A DNA stretch of 5,609 nt from Pseudomonadota bacterium (GCA_016937135.1 JAFGWO010000244.1:1-5609); one strand, 5' to 3'. Shown: positions 1-5,609, counted from the first letter of the stretch. The notes: a model not told the origin generated them from the letters alone. Program-made: numbers and translations.

Positions 1-33
1 CGCGCAGCGTGACGAACGGGCGTGAGACATCCG

Positions 34-52
34 GGCCCTTGCGCCAAAACGC
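34..52 (+). repeat. 19-bp direct repeat, copy 1
   Basis: GGCCCTTGCGCCAAAACGC occurs here and again, exactly, at 153-171. The two copies start 119 bases apart. An exact 19-base match within 140 bases is far beyond chance. The flanks are similar just downstream (TGG here, CGG there). Confidence 0.85.
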
Positions 53-87
53 TGGAAAGGCTGTCCTCACGCAGCCAGAGACGTCCC

Positions 88-101
88 GTTAAACGTTTAA
101 C
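88..101. promoter_or_regulatory. 14-bp perfect palindrome, possible operator
   Basis: GTTAAACGTTTAAC reads the same on both strands. It is AT-rich in a GC-rich setting, as expected of a dimeric regulator's binding site. It lies about 460 bases before smc, so it more likely serves an element or gene to the left, or is a remnant. I do not recognise the motif, and regulatory function is inference from symmetry alone. Confidence 0.3.
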
Positions 102-113
102 CGGATTTTGTGG

Positions 114-140
114 TTATCCCCTGTATCCCCTTTATCCCTG
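114..140 (+). repeat. Three-copy 9-base tandem repeat
   Basis: Three consecutive nonamers. The first is TTATCCCCT, the second differs only at its first base (G), and the third drops one C so that it ends in CTG. The array sits 12 bases before the second copy of the 19-bp direct repeat. No function can be read from it. Confidence 0.7.
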
Positions 141-152
141 TAAATTTAATAT

Positions 153-171
153 GGCCCTTGCGCCAAAACGC
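153..171 (+). repeat. 19-bp direct repeat, copy 2
   Basis: Exact second copy of the element at 34-52. Its first ten bases (153-162) also have an exact inverted match at 205-214 (CGCAAGGGCC), so this copy could form a stem enclosing the 42 bases between them. The arrangement suggests an interspersed intergenic repeat rather than a gene. Confidence 0.85.
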
Positions 172-193
172 CGGGGGTGGCACTCCCTGGTCT

Positions 194-221
194 AAGAGCC
201 AAGACGCAAGGGCCGCGAAGG
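194..221 (+). repeat. Degenerate heptamer array A
   Basis: Four consecutive 7-base units. The first three all begin AAG (AAGAGCC, then AAGACGC, then AAGGGCC) and the fourth is GCGAAGG. The period is 7, so it is unlikely to be coding. It overlaps the inverted match (205-214) of the 19-bp repeat. It belongs with the other 7-base arrays at 293-320 and 5510-5537. Confidence 0.55.
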
Positions 222-224
222 GTA

Positions 225-332
225 GCAGGAAAACCGAACAAGGAAGAGGGGAGCGGGAAAACGAAACCGCAATTTTCATTCCCCTTCTTCATCCTTCTTC
301 CTTCCTCCTTCTTCCTTCTCCGGTTTTTCGCG
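225..332. repeat. Large imperfect inverted repeat, purine arm and pyrimidine arm
   Basis: The left arm (225-253) is purine-rich and the right arm (305-332) is pyrimidine-rich. The reverse complement of the right arm matches the left over most of its length, including the blocks AAAACCG and AAGGAAGA, with a few mismatches and about one indel. The loop is about 51 bases (254-304). The result would be a long hairpin or cruciform. It has no T run directly after it, so it is not a typical terminator. Confidence 0.55.
293..320 (+). repeat. Heptamer array B in a 40-base polypyrimidine tract
   Basis: Four consecutive heptamers of the CCTTCTT type: copies 1 and 3 are identical, copy 2 is CCTTCCT and copy 4 is CCTTCTC. 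A further CCTTCTT lies at 283-289, three bases out of register. The whole stretch 281-321 is pyrimidine apart from one A at 291. It overlaps the right arm of the inverted repeat. Such a tract can adopt triplex structures in supercoiled DNA, which is general knowledge and not shown here. Confidence 0.65.
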
Positions 333-368
333 ACCACCCCCACACTCCCGCACTGAATTATCCCCATC

Positions 369-397
369 TTTACAAGACCCTTGCCCCGTGATACATT
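369..397 (+). promoter_or_regulatory. Possible sigma70-type promoter for smc
   Basis: TTTACA at 369-374 (5 of 6 to the -35 consensus) is followed after exactly 17 bases by TACATT at 392-397 (4 of 6 to the -10 consensus). Transcription would start near 404, giving a leader of about 155 bases before the smc ATG. The GC-rich genome and moderate match make this tentative. A perfect TTGACA at 398-403 has no acceptable -10 box downstream. Confidence 0.3.
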
Positions 398-477
398 TTG
401 ACAGGAAAAAAGCGTAAAGTGCGGATCGACAGTTACGGATCAAGGGGGCCGTTGTCTGATCCCGAAGAGGGCAACCA

Positions 478-532
478 AAACCGGACCTGTCTCCCCGGGT
501 TCTTTATTAGAGCCGGATCGCGGGGCCGGTTT
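478..532 (+). promoter_or_regulatory. Two-part hairpin in the smc leader
   Basis: AAACCGG (478-484) pairs with CCGGTTT (526-532). Immediately inside on the right, CGGGG (521-525) pairs with CCCCG (493-497), leaving an 8-base bulge on the left (485-492) and a loop of 498-520. A competing stem can form between CCGG 495-498 and CCGG 513-516. The 3' arm ends 29 bases before the smc start and is followed by TATTC, not a proper T run. It could be a 5'-UTR element that affects smc translation or a weak terminator of upstream transcription. I do not recognise it as a known riboswitch. Confidence 0.35.
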
Positions 533-561
533 ATTCGTAAGAGGGTACGGGCAGAATCTTT

Positions 562-3500
562 ATGCGCTTGAAACGTCTTGAAATTCAGGGATTTAAGTCT
601 TTCCCCGAAAAAACCGTCTTCAAGTTCCAGGAGGACGGCCTCACGGGCGTGGTGGGTCCCAACGGCTGCGGCAAAAGCAATATCGTGGACGCGGTGAGGT
701 GGACCCTCGGGGAACAGAGCGCAAAGCTCCTCCGCGGTCAGGCCATGGAAGACGTCATCTTCAACGGGAGCGACAGGCGCAAGGCCGCCGGGATGGCCGA
801 GGTCACCCTGACTTTTGAAAATGACGGCTCGCTGGAGAACCAGTGGAGGGACTACGGGGAGATCTCCGTGAGCCGCAGGCTTTTCCGGACCGGCGAGAGC
901 GATTACCTGATCAACGGCGTCGAGTGCCGCCTCAAGGATGTCCGGGAGCTCATCGCCGACGCCGGGGGGAGCAGCCGGGGGTACTCCATCGTCGAGCAGG
1001 GACGCGTTTCCCTCATGGTCAACTCAAAACCCGAGGAAAAAAGGGCCCTCATCGAGGAGGCCGCCGGGGTCCTGAAATACCGGATGAGGAGGCTGGAGGC
1101 AGAGAGGAAGCTCGACAGGACCCGGCAGAATCTCCTGAGGATCGGGGACGTCCTCCGGGAGGTCCACCGTCAGCTCAGTTCCATGAAAAGGTCCGCCGCC
1201 AAGGCCAGAAGGTACCGGGCGGTGAGAAAAGAGCTCGAGGACATCGTCCTCAGGTCGCGGTTCGAGGAGTACACCGCCAACCTGGTCGTCCTGTCCGGCC
1301 TGGAGAAGGAAAAAACAGACCTTTCCGACGAGATCACCGGGCTGGGCAGCCGCCTCTCCACCCTGGATGCCAGGGAAACCCGGATTCGCGGCGACCTGGC
1401 GGCGGGCGAGGAGGAGATCACGGCCGGCTTCGAGGAGGTCCGATCCATCGAGGGGGAAATCGCCCGCCTGGAAGGGGATATCTCCGTCCGGGAAGGGGCC
1501 GTCCTCTCCCTGGAAGACCGGGTAAGGCGCCTTTCGGAAGACAAAGAGCACCTGGCCCTCCGGTCCGAACGGGAGGAACAGGAGCTTAAACAGCTGGAGC
1601 TGGACCTCGAGGGCATCGAAGGCCAGCACGAGGAGCGGGTGTCCCGGCTCAAGGTCCTGGAGGATGAGTTTGCGGTCCTGGAAAAGGAACGCGCCGCCGG
1701 AAAGGAGCGCCTGGAGTCCCTGCGCAACGAGCTTTTTTCCATGGGCAACGAGGGGAGCCGGCTGGAGATGTTGATAGAGACCTCCGGCCGGTCGGCCGAG
1801 GCCCTTGCGAAGAGGATCCACGAGTCCCGCGCCCGAAAGATGATTCTGGAGGAAAAGGCCGCCGCGGTCAGGGAAACGGCGCAGGCGCGGGAGTCCAGGA
1901 ACGCCGAGGCCGTCGCGAAGTCCGAAGAACTCTCCGCGAGGGTGAAAAATCTCCGGGAGTCCGCCCGGGAAAAAAGGGAGCAGCTTGCCGAAACCGAAAC
2001 CCGTCTCGCGGACCTTTCCGGAAGACTGGCGGAACTCAGGGGCCTTCACCGGACCCTGGTGGCGCTGGAAGAGCGGATGGAGGGGCTTCCGGAAGGCGTG
2101 CGCAGCGTCATGACCGGTTTGGGCCAGAGTTCCCAGCAGGGCGTCGTCGGGGTGGTGGCCGACTACATGGAGGTACCCAGGGAATACGAGAAGGCCGTAA
2201 TGGCCGTCCTCGGGGAGCGCCTCGATCACGTGATCGTGGAGAGCCCGGAGAGCGGGCGGGCAGCCGTGGACTACCTCAAGGAAAAGACCGCCGGCCGGGG
2301 CAGCTTCATCCCATTAAAGCCCAGGGCCAACGGGGACGTTTCCCTCAGGGATGTGGCCGGAAACGGGATCCTCGGGGCCCTTTCCAACCTCGTCTCCTTT
2401 TCCAGGGAATTAAACGGCCTGGGGGATTTCCTCCTCGGAGGCGCCCTCTTGGTTGAGGATCTCGAGACCGCCCTCAGGCTCTGGAAGAGAAACGGCATCA
2501 AGGCCACCCTGGTTACCCTCGACGGGGATGTCATCGATCCGGCAGGGGTCATCTCAGGCGGGATCCAGAACCTGGAAGAAAGCCCTCTCGCCAGGAAAAG
2601 AAAACTGCGGGAACTGCAGTCCGCGTGCGAGAAGGCCCAGCGGGAACTGGAAAGGGAGAGGGAAAAGAGGGATCTGCTCAAGGACCTCATCGGGAACGTG
2701 CAGGGGGAGCTTGAAAGCCTCGAAGAGGAGGCCCGGGACCTCGACAAGGAGGTCGCAAGCAGCGCAAGCGGTCTCGCGGTATCAGCCGAGGAGCTTCGCA
2801 ATATCGAGCTGGCCATGGTTGACCTGGACGCAGGGATCGATTTTTTCGAGAGGGAGTCCGTTGACCTTGAAAAAAGCGCTACAGATGCCAAGGCCAGGCT
2901 TGAGATCCTGAAAGCCCGTGAAGAAAAAACCCGGGGCGATATCGCCGAAGTGGAGGCCGCCCTGACGGACCTCACCGCAAGGCTGGAAGAGCATCGCAAA
3001 AACCTTGAGGATCATCGCCTCGAGGTCAACACCGTCCACCTTCGCCGGGTCAATTCCCAAAGGGCCATCGATGCCGCAAAGGAGAGGAACCGGGAGTCAG
3101 GGGACCGCCGGGCCAGGATTGAGAAGGAGATCAATGAGGCCCTTGCGGCCATCGACGACCACAGGCTCCAGATCCAGAAGGGACGGGAGACCATCAGGGG
3201 GTCCGTCGGACGCCTGGAGGGGAAAAGGGAATCCCTGTCCGCCCTGCGGGCGCGGCAGGACGAGGCGAGGAGAACGGCCGAGTCACTGGCCCAGGAGGCG
3301 AGGCAGGCCAGGACCGTTCTGGATGAGCGCAGGGCGGCCCTCTCCAGGGTCGAGATCCGGATCCACGAGCTGATGGGGGAAAACCAGCACATCAGGGCCC
3401 GCGTCGCCGAAGAGCACCAGAGGGATATCGACGCCGTCGCTTCCGGGGAATTCGGTACCGAGGCCTTTGATCGGGAGGAGGCGGACCGCCGGATAAGCGC

Positions 3501-4125
3501 TCTCCGGGAAAAGATCGCCCATCTGGGGGAGGTCAACCCGGGGGCGGTGGAGGAGTACGACGAGCTGCAGGCGCGGTTCTCATCCCTGGACGGGCAGAAA
3601 AAGGACCTGGAAGAGTCCATCGCCTCCCTCCAGCAGGCGATCCGCAAGATCAACAGGACCAGCAAAGAACGGTTCGTCGCGACCTTCGAGGAGGTCAGCC
3701 GGAACTTCAGCGAACTCTTCCCCAGGCTTATCAATGGGGGGAGCGCCGAGATGGTCCTCCTCGACGAGAGTGATCCGCTCAACACCGGGGTGGACATCCA
3801 TGTCCGCCTGCCCGGGAAACGCCTGAGAAACATGCAGCTCCTTTCGGGAGGCGAAAAGGCCATTATCAGCCTGACCATGATCCTTTCCCTTTTCCTGGTG
3901 AAGCCGAGCCCCGTTTGCATCCTCGACGAAGTGGACGCGCCCCTCGATGACGAAAACCTCGGCAATTTCGCCCAGATCATCCGGGAGATGTCGTCTAGCT
4001 TCCAGTTCCTGATCATCACCCACAATAAACTGACGATGGAGGCGGTCGACGTCCTTTACGGGATCACCATGAGGGAGCCGGGTGTGTCCCAGGTGGTTTC
4101 GGTCCGCCTCAAGGATGTGGCCTGA
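562..4125 (+). CDS. smc: Chromosome partition/condensation ATPase Smc
   Basis: Smc is the cytoplasmic ATPase that, with ScpA and ScpB, folds and helps segregate the chromosome by DNA loop extrusion. At 1187 residues it has the usual bacterial length and full five-part layout. The N-terminal head carries the MRLKRLEIQGFKSF opening, Walker A GPNGCGKS (32-39) and the Q-loop region YSIVEQGRV (141-149), followed by SKPEEKRALIEEAAG. The first coiled coil spans about 170-510, the hinge about 510-667 (from about LPEGVRSVM, ending GVISGG) and the returning coiled coil about 668-985. The C-terminal head has LGEVNP (988-993), signature LSGGEKA (1094-1100), Walker B CILDEVDAPLDD (1119-1130) and switch His1154 (ITHNK). 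All catalytic motifs look intact. The ATG is the only good start: an in-frame TAA lies at 538-540 and the protein begins as the family does. The Shine-Dalgarno is poor, with only GAGGG at 541-545, 16 bases upstream. The stop overlaps the next ATG by one base. scpA and scpB are not in the window. Confidence 0.98.
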   Translation: MRLKRLEIQGFKSFPEKTVFKFQEDGLTGVVGPNGCGKSNIVDAVRWTLGEQSAKLLRGQAMEDVIFNGSDRRKAAGMAEVTLTFENDGSLENQWRDYGEISVSRRLFRTGESDYLINGVECRLKDVRELIADAGGSSRGYSIVEQGRVSLMVNSKPEEKRALIEEAAGVLKYRMRRLEAERKLDRTRQNLLRIGDVLREVHRQLSSMKRSAAKARRYRAVRKELEDIVLRSRFEEYTANLVVLSGLEKEKTDLSDEITGLGSRLSTLDARETRIRGDLAAGEEEITAGFEEVRSIEGEIARLEGDISVREGAVLSLEDRVRRLSEDKEHLALRSEREEQELKQLELDLEGIEGQHEERVSRLKVLEDEFAVLEKERAAGKERLESLRNELFSMGNEGSRLEMLIETSGRSAEALAKRIHESRARKMILEEKAAAVRETAQARESRNAEAVAKSEELSARVKNLRESAREKREQLAETETRLADLSGRLAELRGLHRTLVALEERMEGLPEGVRSVMTGLGQSSQQGVVGVVADYMEVPREYEKAVMAVLGERLDHVIVESPESGRAAVDYLKEKTAGRGSFIPLKPRANGDVSLRDVAGNGILGALSNLVSFSRELNGLGDFLLGGALLVEDLETALRLWKRNGIKATLVTLDGDVIDPAGVISGGIQNLEESPLARKRKLRELQSACEKAQRELEREREKRDLLKDLIGNVQGELESLEEEARDLDKEVASSASGLAVSAEELRNIELAMVDLDAGIDFFERESVDLEKSATDAKARLEILKAREEKTRGDIAEVEAALTDLTARLEEHRKNLEDHRLEVNTVHLRRVNSQRAIDAAKERNRESGDRRARIEKEINEALAAIDDHRLQIQKGRETIRGSVGRLEGKRESLSALRARQDEARRTAESLAQEARQARTVLDERRAALSRVEIRIHELMGENQHIRARVAEEHQRDIDAVASGEFGTEAFDREEADRRISALREKIAHLGEVNPGAVEEYDELQARFSSLDGQKKDLEESIASLQQAIRKINRTSKERFVATFEEVSRNFSELFPRLINGGSAEMVLLDESDPLNTGVDIHVRLPGKRLRNMQLLSGGEKAIISLTMILSLFLVKPSPVCILDEVDAPLDDENLGNFAQIIREMSSSFQFLIITHNKLTMEAVDVLYGITMREPGVSQVVSVRLKDVA
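4111..4115 (+). promoter_or_regulatory. Ribosome binding site for the Roadblock gene, inside smc
   Basis: AAGGA lies nine bases before the ATG at 4125, within the last codons of smc. With the TGATG stop/start overlap this supports re-initiation or coupled translation, and it fixes the start of the small gene. Confidence 0.6.
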
Positions 4126-4484
4126 TGTCCTTCAGGGAGGTTCTGGGAGGGATCGTCAGGACGAGCCCGGGAGGGATAGGGGCGATCCTCGTGGATGATG
4201 AGGGGGAGATGGTCGATATCTTCACCGAGGGCGATCATTTCGAGATGAAGCTGGTCGGCGCCCATTACGCCGTCATACTGGATTCCCTTAAGGGAATCGA
4301 CCAGGGAGGGGATGGCCAGGGGGGGCTAAAGGGCCTCTCCATCCATTCGGAAAATTTCACCTTCCATGCGGCTCCCGTCCAGAAGGGCCTTTACGCGGTT
4401 CTGATGCAGAAAGCGGAAGGGCCGGCCTACGCGGGGATGAGAGCCCTGCAAAAGGCCATTCCTGCCATATCCGGGCTCATCTGA
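4125..4484 (+). CDS. Roadblock/LC7-domain protein, possible GTPase regulator
   Basis: A 119-residue, single-domain cytoplasmic protein with no signal peptide or membrane helix. The pattern fits the Roadblock/LC7 superfamily: an opening helix (SFREVLGGIV), a strand with an acidic turn (GGIGAILVDDEGEMVDIF, 16-33), a long helix with the typical KLVGAHYAVILDSL (42-55), a variable glycine-rich loop (GGDGQGG, 61-67), then strands LSIHSENFTFHAAPV and GLYAVLMQ, and a closing helix (about 101-117). Known bacterial relatives such as MglB form dimers that act on the small GTPase MglA; eukaryotic relatives are dynein light chains and LAMTOR subunits. No MglA-like GTPase is present here, so the partner is unknown. 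The ATG shares one base with the smc stop and has AAGGA nine bases upstream, so it should be co-translated with Smc. ftsY follows 74 bases later. Family assignment is by sequence pattern; function is not established. Confidence 0.85.
   Translation: MSFREVLGGIVRTSPGGIGAILVDDEGEMVDIFTEGDHFEMKLVGAHYAVILDSLKGIDQGGDGQGGLKGLSIHSENFTFHAAPVQKGLYAVLMQKAEGPAYAGMRALQKAIPAISGLI
4281..4298. repeat. 18-bp perfect palindrome inside the Roadblock gene
   Basis: GATTCCCTTAAGGGAATC is fully self-complementary with no spacer. It codes for residues 53-58 (DSLKGI), just before the glycine-rich loop. A palindrome of this size is expected in only a few per cent of windows this long, so it may be a protein-binding site or an mRNA hairpin, or may be chance allowed by the codons. 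Confidence 0.6.
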
Positions 4485-4502
4485 GGCATCTTTCATCCTT
4501 GT

Positions 4503-4547
4503 CCGGGCGGCGCGGGCTTTGCCCCGGGCTGTGCCCGGTCCTTTTTT
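4503..4547 (+). terminator. Candidate intrinsic terminator or attenuator before ftsY
   Basis: CCGGGC (4524-4529), a three-base loop TGT and GCCCGG (4533-4538) form an all-GC stem, followed by TCC and six Ts (4542-4547). A second CCGGGC at 4503-4508 can pair with the same 3' arm, enclosing a smaller hairpin GGGC-TTT-GCCC (4514-4524). Alternative structures are therefore possible. It could end smc/Roadblock transcription or attenuate read-through into ftsY. The stem is only 6 bp and two bases separate it from the pyrimidine run, so termination strength is uncertain. Confidence 0.5.
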
Positions 4548-4553
4548 GAGGTG
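4548..4553 (+). promoter_or_regulatory. Shine-Dalgarno sequence of ftsY
   Basis: GAGGTG is a strong match to the 16S rRNA 3' end, five bases before the GTG start at 4559. It directly follows the six-T run of the preceding hairpin, and an in-frame TGA at 4547-4549 rules out any start further upstream. This decides the GTG as start. Confidence 0.8.
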
Positions 4554-4558
4554 GCTGC

Positions 4559-5485
4559 GTGGGAACAGAGGATATCTACCGGAAAGGACTGGAGAAATCG
4601 CGCGGGTCCTTCTGGGGCAGGATCAAGTCGGTTTTCGGTCTGGGCCGGACCCTTCAGGCCGCGGACATGGAGTCCCTCGAGGAGATCCTCATCGGATCCG
4701 ATGTCGGGGTGGCCAGTTCGGAAAGGATCATCAAGGACCTGGAAAAGGCTATATCCGCCCTTCCTTCCCCCCCGACCCAGGATTTTCTCGCCGACCTCCT
4801 CAGGGAGGAGATCACGGCCCTGCTTTCGGCTGCCGGAGGGCACCAGGTCCTCGAGTCCCCTCCGGAGGGTTCCCGGCCCCGCGTCGTCCTCGTGGTGGGC
4901 GTCAACGGGTCCGGGAAAACCACCACCATCGGGAAGCTGGCCGCCCGGATGGTCAAAGGGGGACAGAAAGTTCTCATCGCGGGCGCTGACACCTACCGCG
5001 CGGCCGCCATCGGGCAGCTCGAGATATGGGCCCGGAGAGCCGGCGTGGATTTTGTCGGCGGCGTTGAGGGGGGGGATCCAGCATCCGTTGTCCACGACGC
5101 TTTGAGCGCGGCCATGGCCAAAGGAGTAGACACGGTAATCATCGATACGGCCGGCCGGCTCCACACGAAAATCCCTCTCATGAAGGAACTGGAGAAGATC
5201 GTCCGGGTGGCGGGGAAAGTGACGGGAAGGCCCCCGGACAGCGTCCTCCTCGTCCTCGACGCCACCACAGGCCAGAATGCCCTTGTGCAGGCCAGGGAGT
5301 TTTCCCGGAGCGCGGCCGTTTCCGGAATTATCCTGACCAAGATGGACGGGACCGCAAAGGGGGGGATCCTTATCCCCCTGTCCACCGAGCTTGGCCTTCC
5401 CATCCTTTATGTCGGCCTCGGCGAAGGAATCGGGGACCTCGTTCCCTTCAGCCCCGAGGAATTCGCGAAGGGGATGGTGGGGTAG
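4559..5485 (+). CDS. ftsY: Signal recognition particle receptor FtsY
   Basis: FtsY is the SRP GTPase at the inner membrane. It pairs with the SRP protein Ffh, receives ribosome-nascent-chain complexes and hands them to SecYEG or YidC. The 308 residues form an NG domain: a helical N domain (about 30-100) and a GTPase G domain with P-loop GVNGSGKTTT (114-123), DTYRAAA (144-150; the usual form has Phe), DTAGR (196-200), DATTGQNA (234-241), TKMDGTAKGG (260-269) and the closing GLGEGIGDLVPF (286-297). All GTP-binding motifs are present. There is no long acidic A domain as in E. coli; an amphipathic stretch with SFWGRIKSVFGLG (17-29) probably serves as the membrane-contacting N-terminal helix. The start is GTG, chosen from the strong GAGGTG five bases upstream and an in-frame TGA at 4547; a later ATG at 4667 would cut that helix off. 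It lies 74 bases after the Roadblock gene, across a terminator-like hairpin, so its expression may be partly separate. Ffh is not in the window. Confidence 0.98.
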   Translation: MGTEDIYRKGLEKSRGSFWGRIKSVFGLGRTLQAADMESLEEILIGSDVGVASSERIIKDLEKAISALPSPPTQDFLADLLREEITALLSAAGGHQVLESPPEGSRPRVVLVVGVNGSGKTTTIGKLAARMVKGGQKVLIAGADTYRAAAIGQLEIWARRAGVDFVGGVEGGDPASVVHDALSAAMAKGVDTVIIDTAGRLHTKIPLMKELEKIVRVAGKVTGRPPDSVLLVLDATTGQNALVQAREFSRSAAVSGIILTKMDGTAKGGILIPLSTELGLPILYVGLGEGIGDLVPFSPEEFAKGMVG

Positions 5486-5609
5486 GGAGAGCCCAGAGAA
5501 ACAAGAAGCAGTCCAGAGTTCAGAGTCCAGAGTCTAACGAGAAAAATCCGGTTTGCCGCTGCCTGGGCGCCCCAAGGAAAAAATTGTATATTCAAAAACG
5601 CTTGAGATA
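5486..5609. other. Intergenic tail after ftsY
   Basis: Apart from the heptamer array, this stretch holds a small imperfect hairpin (CC-TGGG-CGC-CCCA-A-GG, about 5562-5577) followed by an A run on the + strand, which does not make a + strand terminator. The last 30 bases are AT-rich and may lead into a promoter beyond the window (TTGAGA at 5603-5608 as a possible -35 box, -10 not visible). No gene or clear terminator for ftsY is seen. Confidence 0.5.
5510..5537 (+). repeat. Heptamer array C after ftsY
   Basis: Four consecutive 7-base units of AGTCCAG type: copies 1 and 3 are identical, copy 2 has a single T change at its fourth base and copy 4 is degenerate (AGTCTAA). Weaker 7-base units (AGAGCCC, AGAGAAA) precede it from 5488. 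It begins 25 bases after the ftsY stop. The period matches arrays A and B upstream of smc although the unit differs. Confidence 0.7.

Larger units (their letters stand above)
1..561. other. Gene-free upstream region with many short repeats
   Basis: I see no convincing coding gene here. The open frames are short, have no family resemblance, and run through tandem repeats whose period (7 or 9) does not reflect protein selection. The first 25 bases could be the 3' tail of an upstream gene (a frame reading AQRDERA then TGA at 23-25), but that is too short to judge. The region divides into a repeat-rich part (about 30-330) and a probable promoter/leader of smc (about 330-561). Base composition is locally more AT-rich and strand-asymmetric than in the genes. 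Confidence 0.75.

Noticed and set aside
3..92. Open frame from the left edge ending TAA at 90-92 as the tail of an upstream gene
   Set aside because: It reads through the 19-bp repeat (PLRQNAG), and an identical peptide arises from the second intergenic copy, so it is repeat-derived rather than evident coding. The shorter tail ending at 23-25 cannot be judged.
194..320. CRISPR array
   Set aside because: The repeats are 7 bases, contiguous and degenerate, with no spacers of regular length and no cas genes.
97..391. Short open frames on both strands in the upstream region (60-93 codons)
   Set aside because: They cross nonamer and heptamer arrays, resemble no family, and have no good ribosome binding site.
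398..403. Perfect TTGACA as the smc -35 box
   Set aside because: No acceptable -10 box lies 16-18 bases downstream (that stretch reads GCGGAT-like), and TAAAGT at 415-420 is only 11 bases away. TTTACA-N17-TACATT fits better.
437..532. Known riboswitch in the smc leader
   Set aside because: The stems are present, but no conserved core of a riboswitch class known to me could be matched.
843..1589. 248-codon + strand frame inside smc
   Set aside because: It is Gly/Pro/Arg-rich out-of-frame reading of smc, with no motif.
1024..2229. 401-codon open frame on the - strand opposite smc
   Set aside because: It is the antisense shadow of a high-GC coiled-coil gene. It is full of Pro, Gly, Leu and Phe runs and has no family motif, while the + strand has every Smc motif.
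3012..4025. 337-codon open frame on the - strand opposite the smc 3' part
   Set aside because: It is Ser/Arg-rich and low in complexity, another mirror of codon bias. The + strand here codes the Smc signature and Walker B motifs.

Overview
The window holds three tightly packed genes on the + strand, preceded by about 560 bases of gene-free DNA rich in short repeats. The genes are smc (562-4125), a short Roadblock/LC7-family gene (4125-4484) and ftsY (4559-5485). High GC, GC-rich third codon positions, the FtsY type (short N-terminus, no long acidic A domain) and a Roadblock protein of the '(M)KLVGAHYAV' kind suggest a deltaproteobacterial (Desulfobacterota-like) or neighbouring anaerobic lineage. 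That placement is an impression from the proteins and is not proven here.

Layout. Positions 1-330 carry no convincing gene. They hold an exact 19-bp direct repeat, a 14-bp palindrome, a nonamer array, two heptamer arrays and a large imperfect inverted repeat. Positions 330-561 look like the smc promoter and leader, with a weak sigma70-like promoter near 369-397 and a two-part hairpin at 478-532. smc and the Roadblock gene overlap by one base (TGATG) and are almost certainly translationally coupled. A GC-rich hairpin with a six-T run lies between the Roadblock gene and ftsY, and its T run directly abuts the ftsY Shine-Dalgarno sequence. After ftsY comes a short tail with another heptamer array.

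Function. Smc compacts and helps segregate the chromosome. FtsY is the receptor GTPase of the signal recognition particle, which brings ribosomes making membrane proteins to the inner membrane. The Roadblock protein has no assigned role here. Members of this superfamily regulate small Ras-like GTPases (MglB acting on MglA is the known bacterial case), but no such GTPase is present, so its partner is unknown. Its position, coupled to an ABC-type ATPase and next to an SRP GTPase, is the most interesting biological question in the window. No mobile element, CRISPR array, tRNA or rRNA was recognised.
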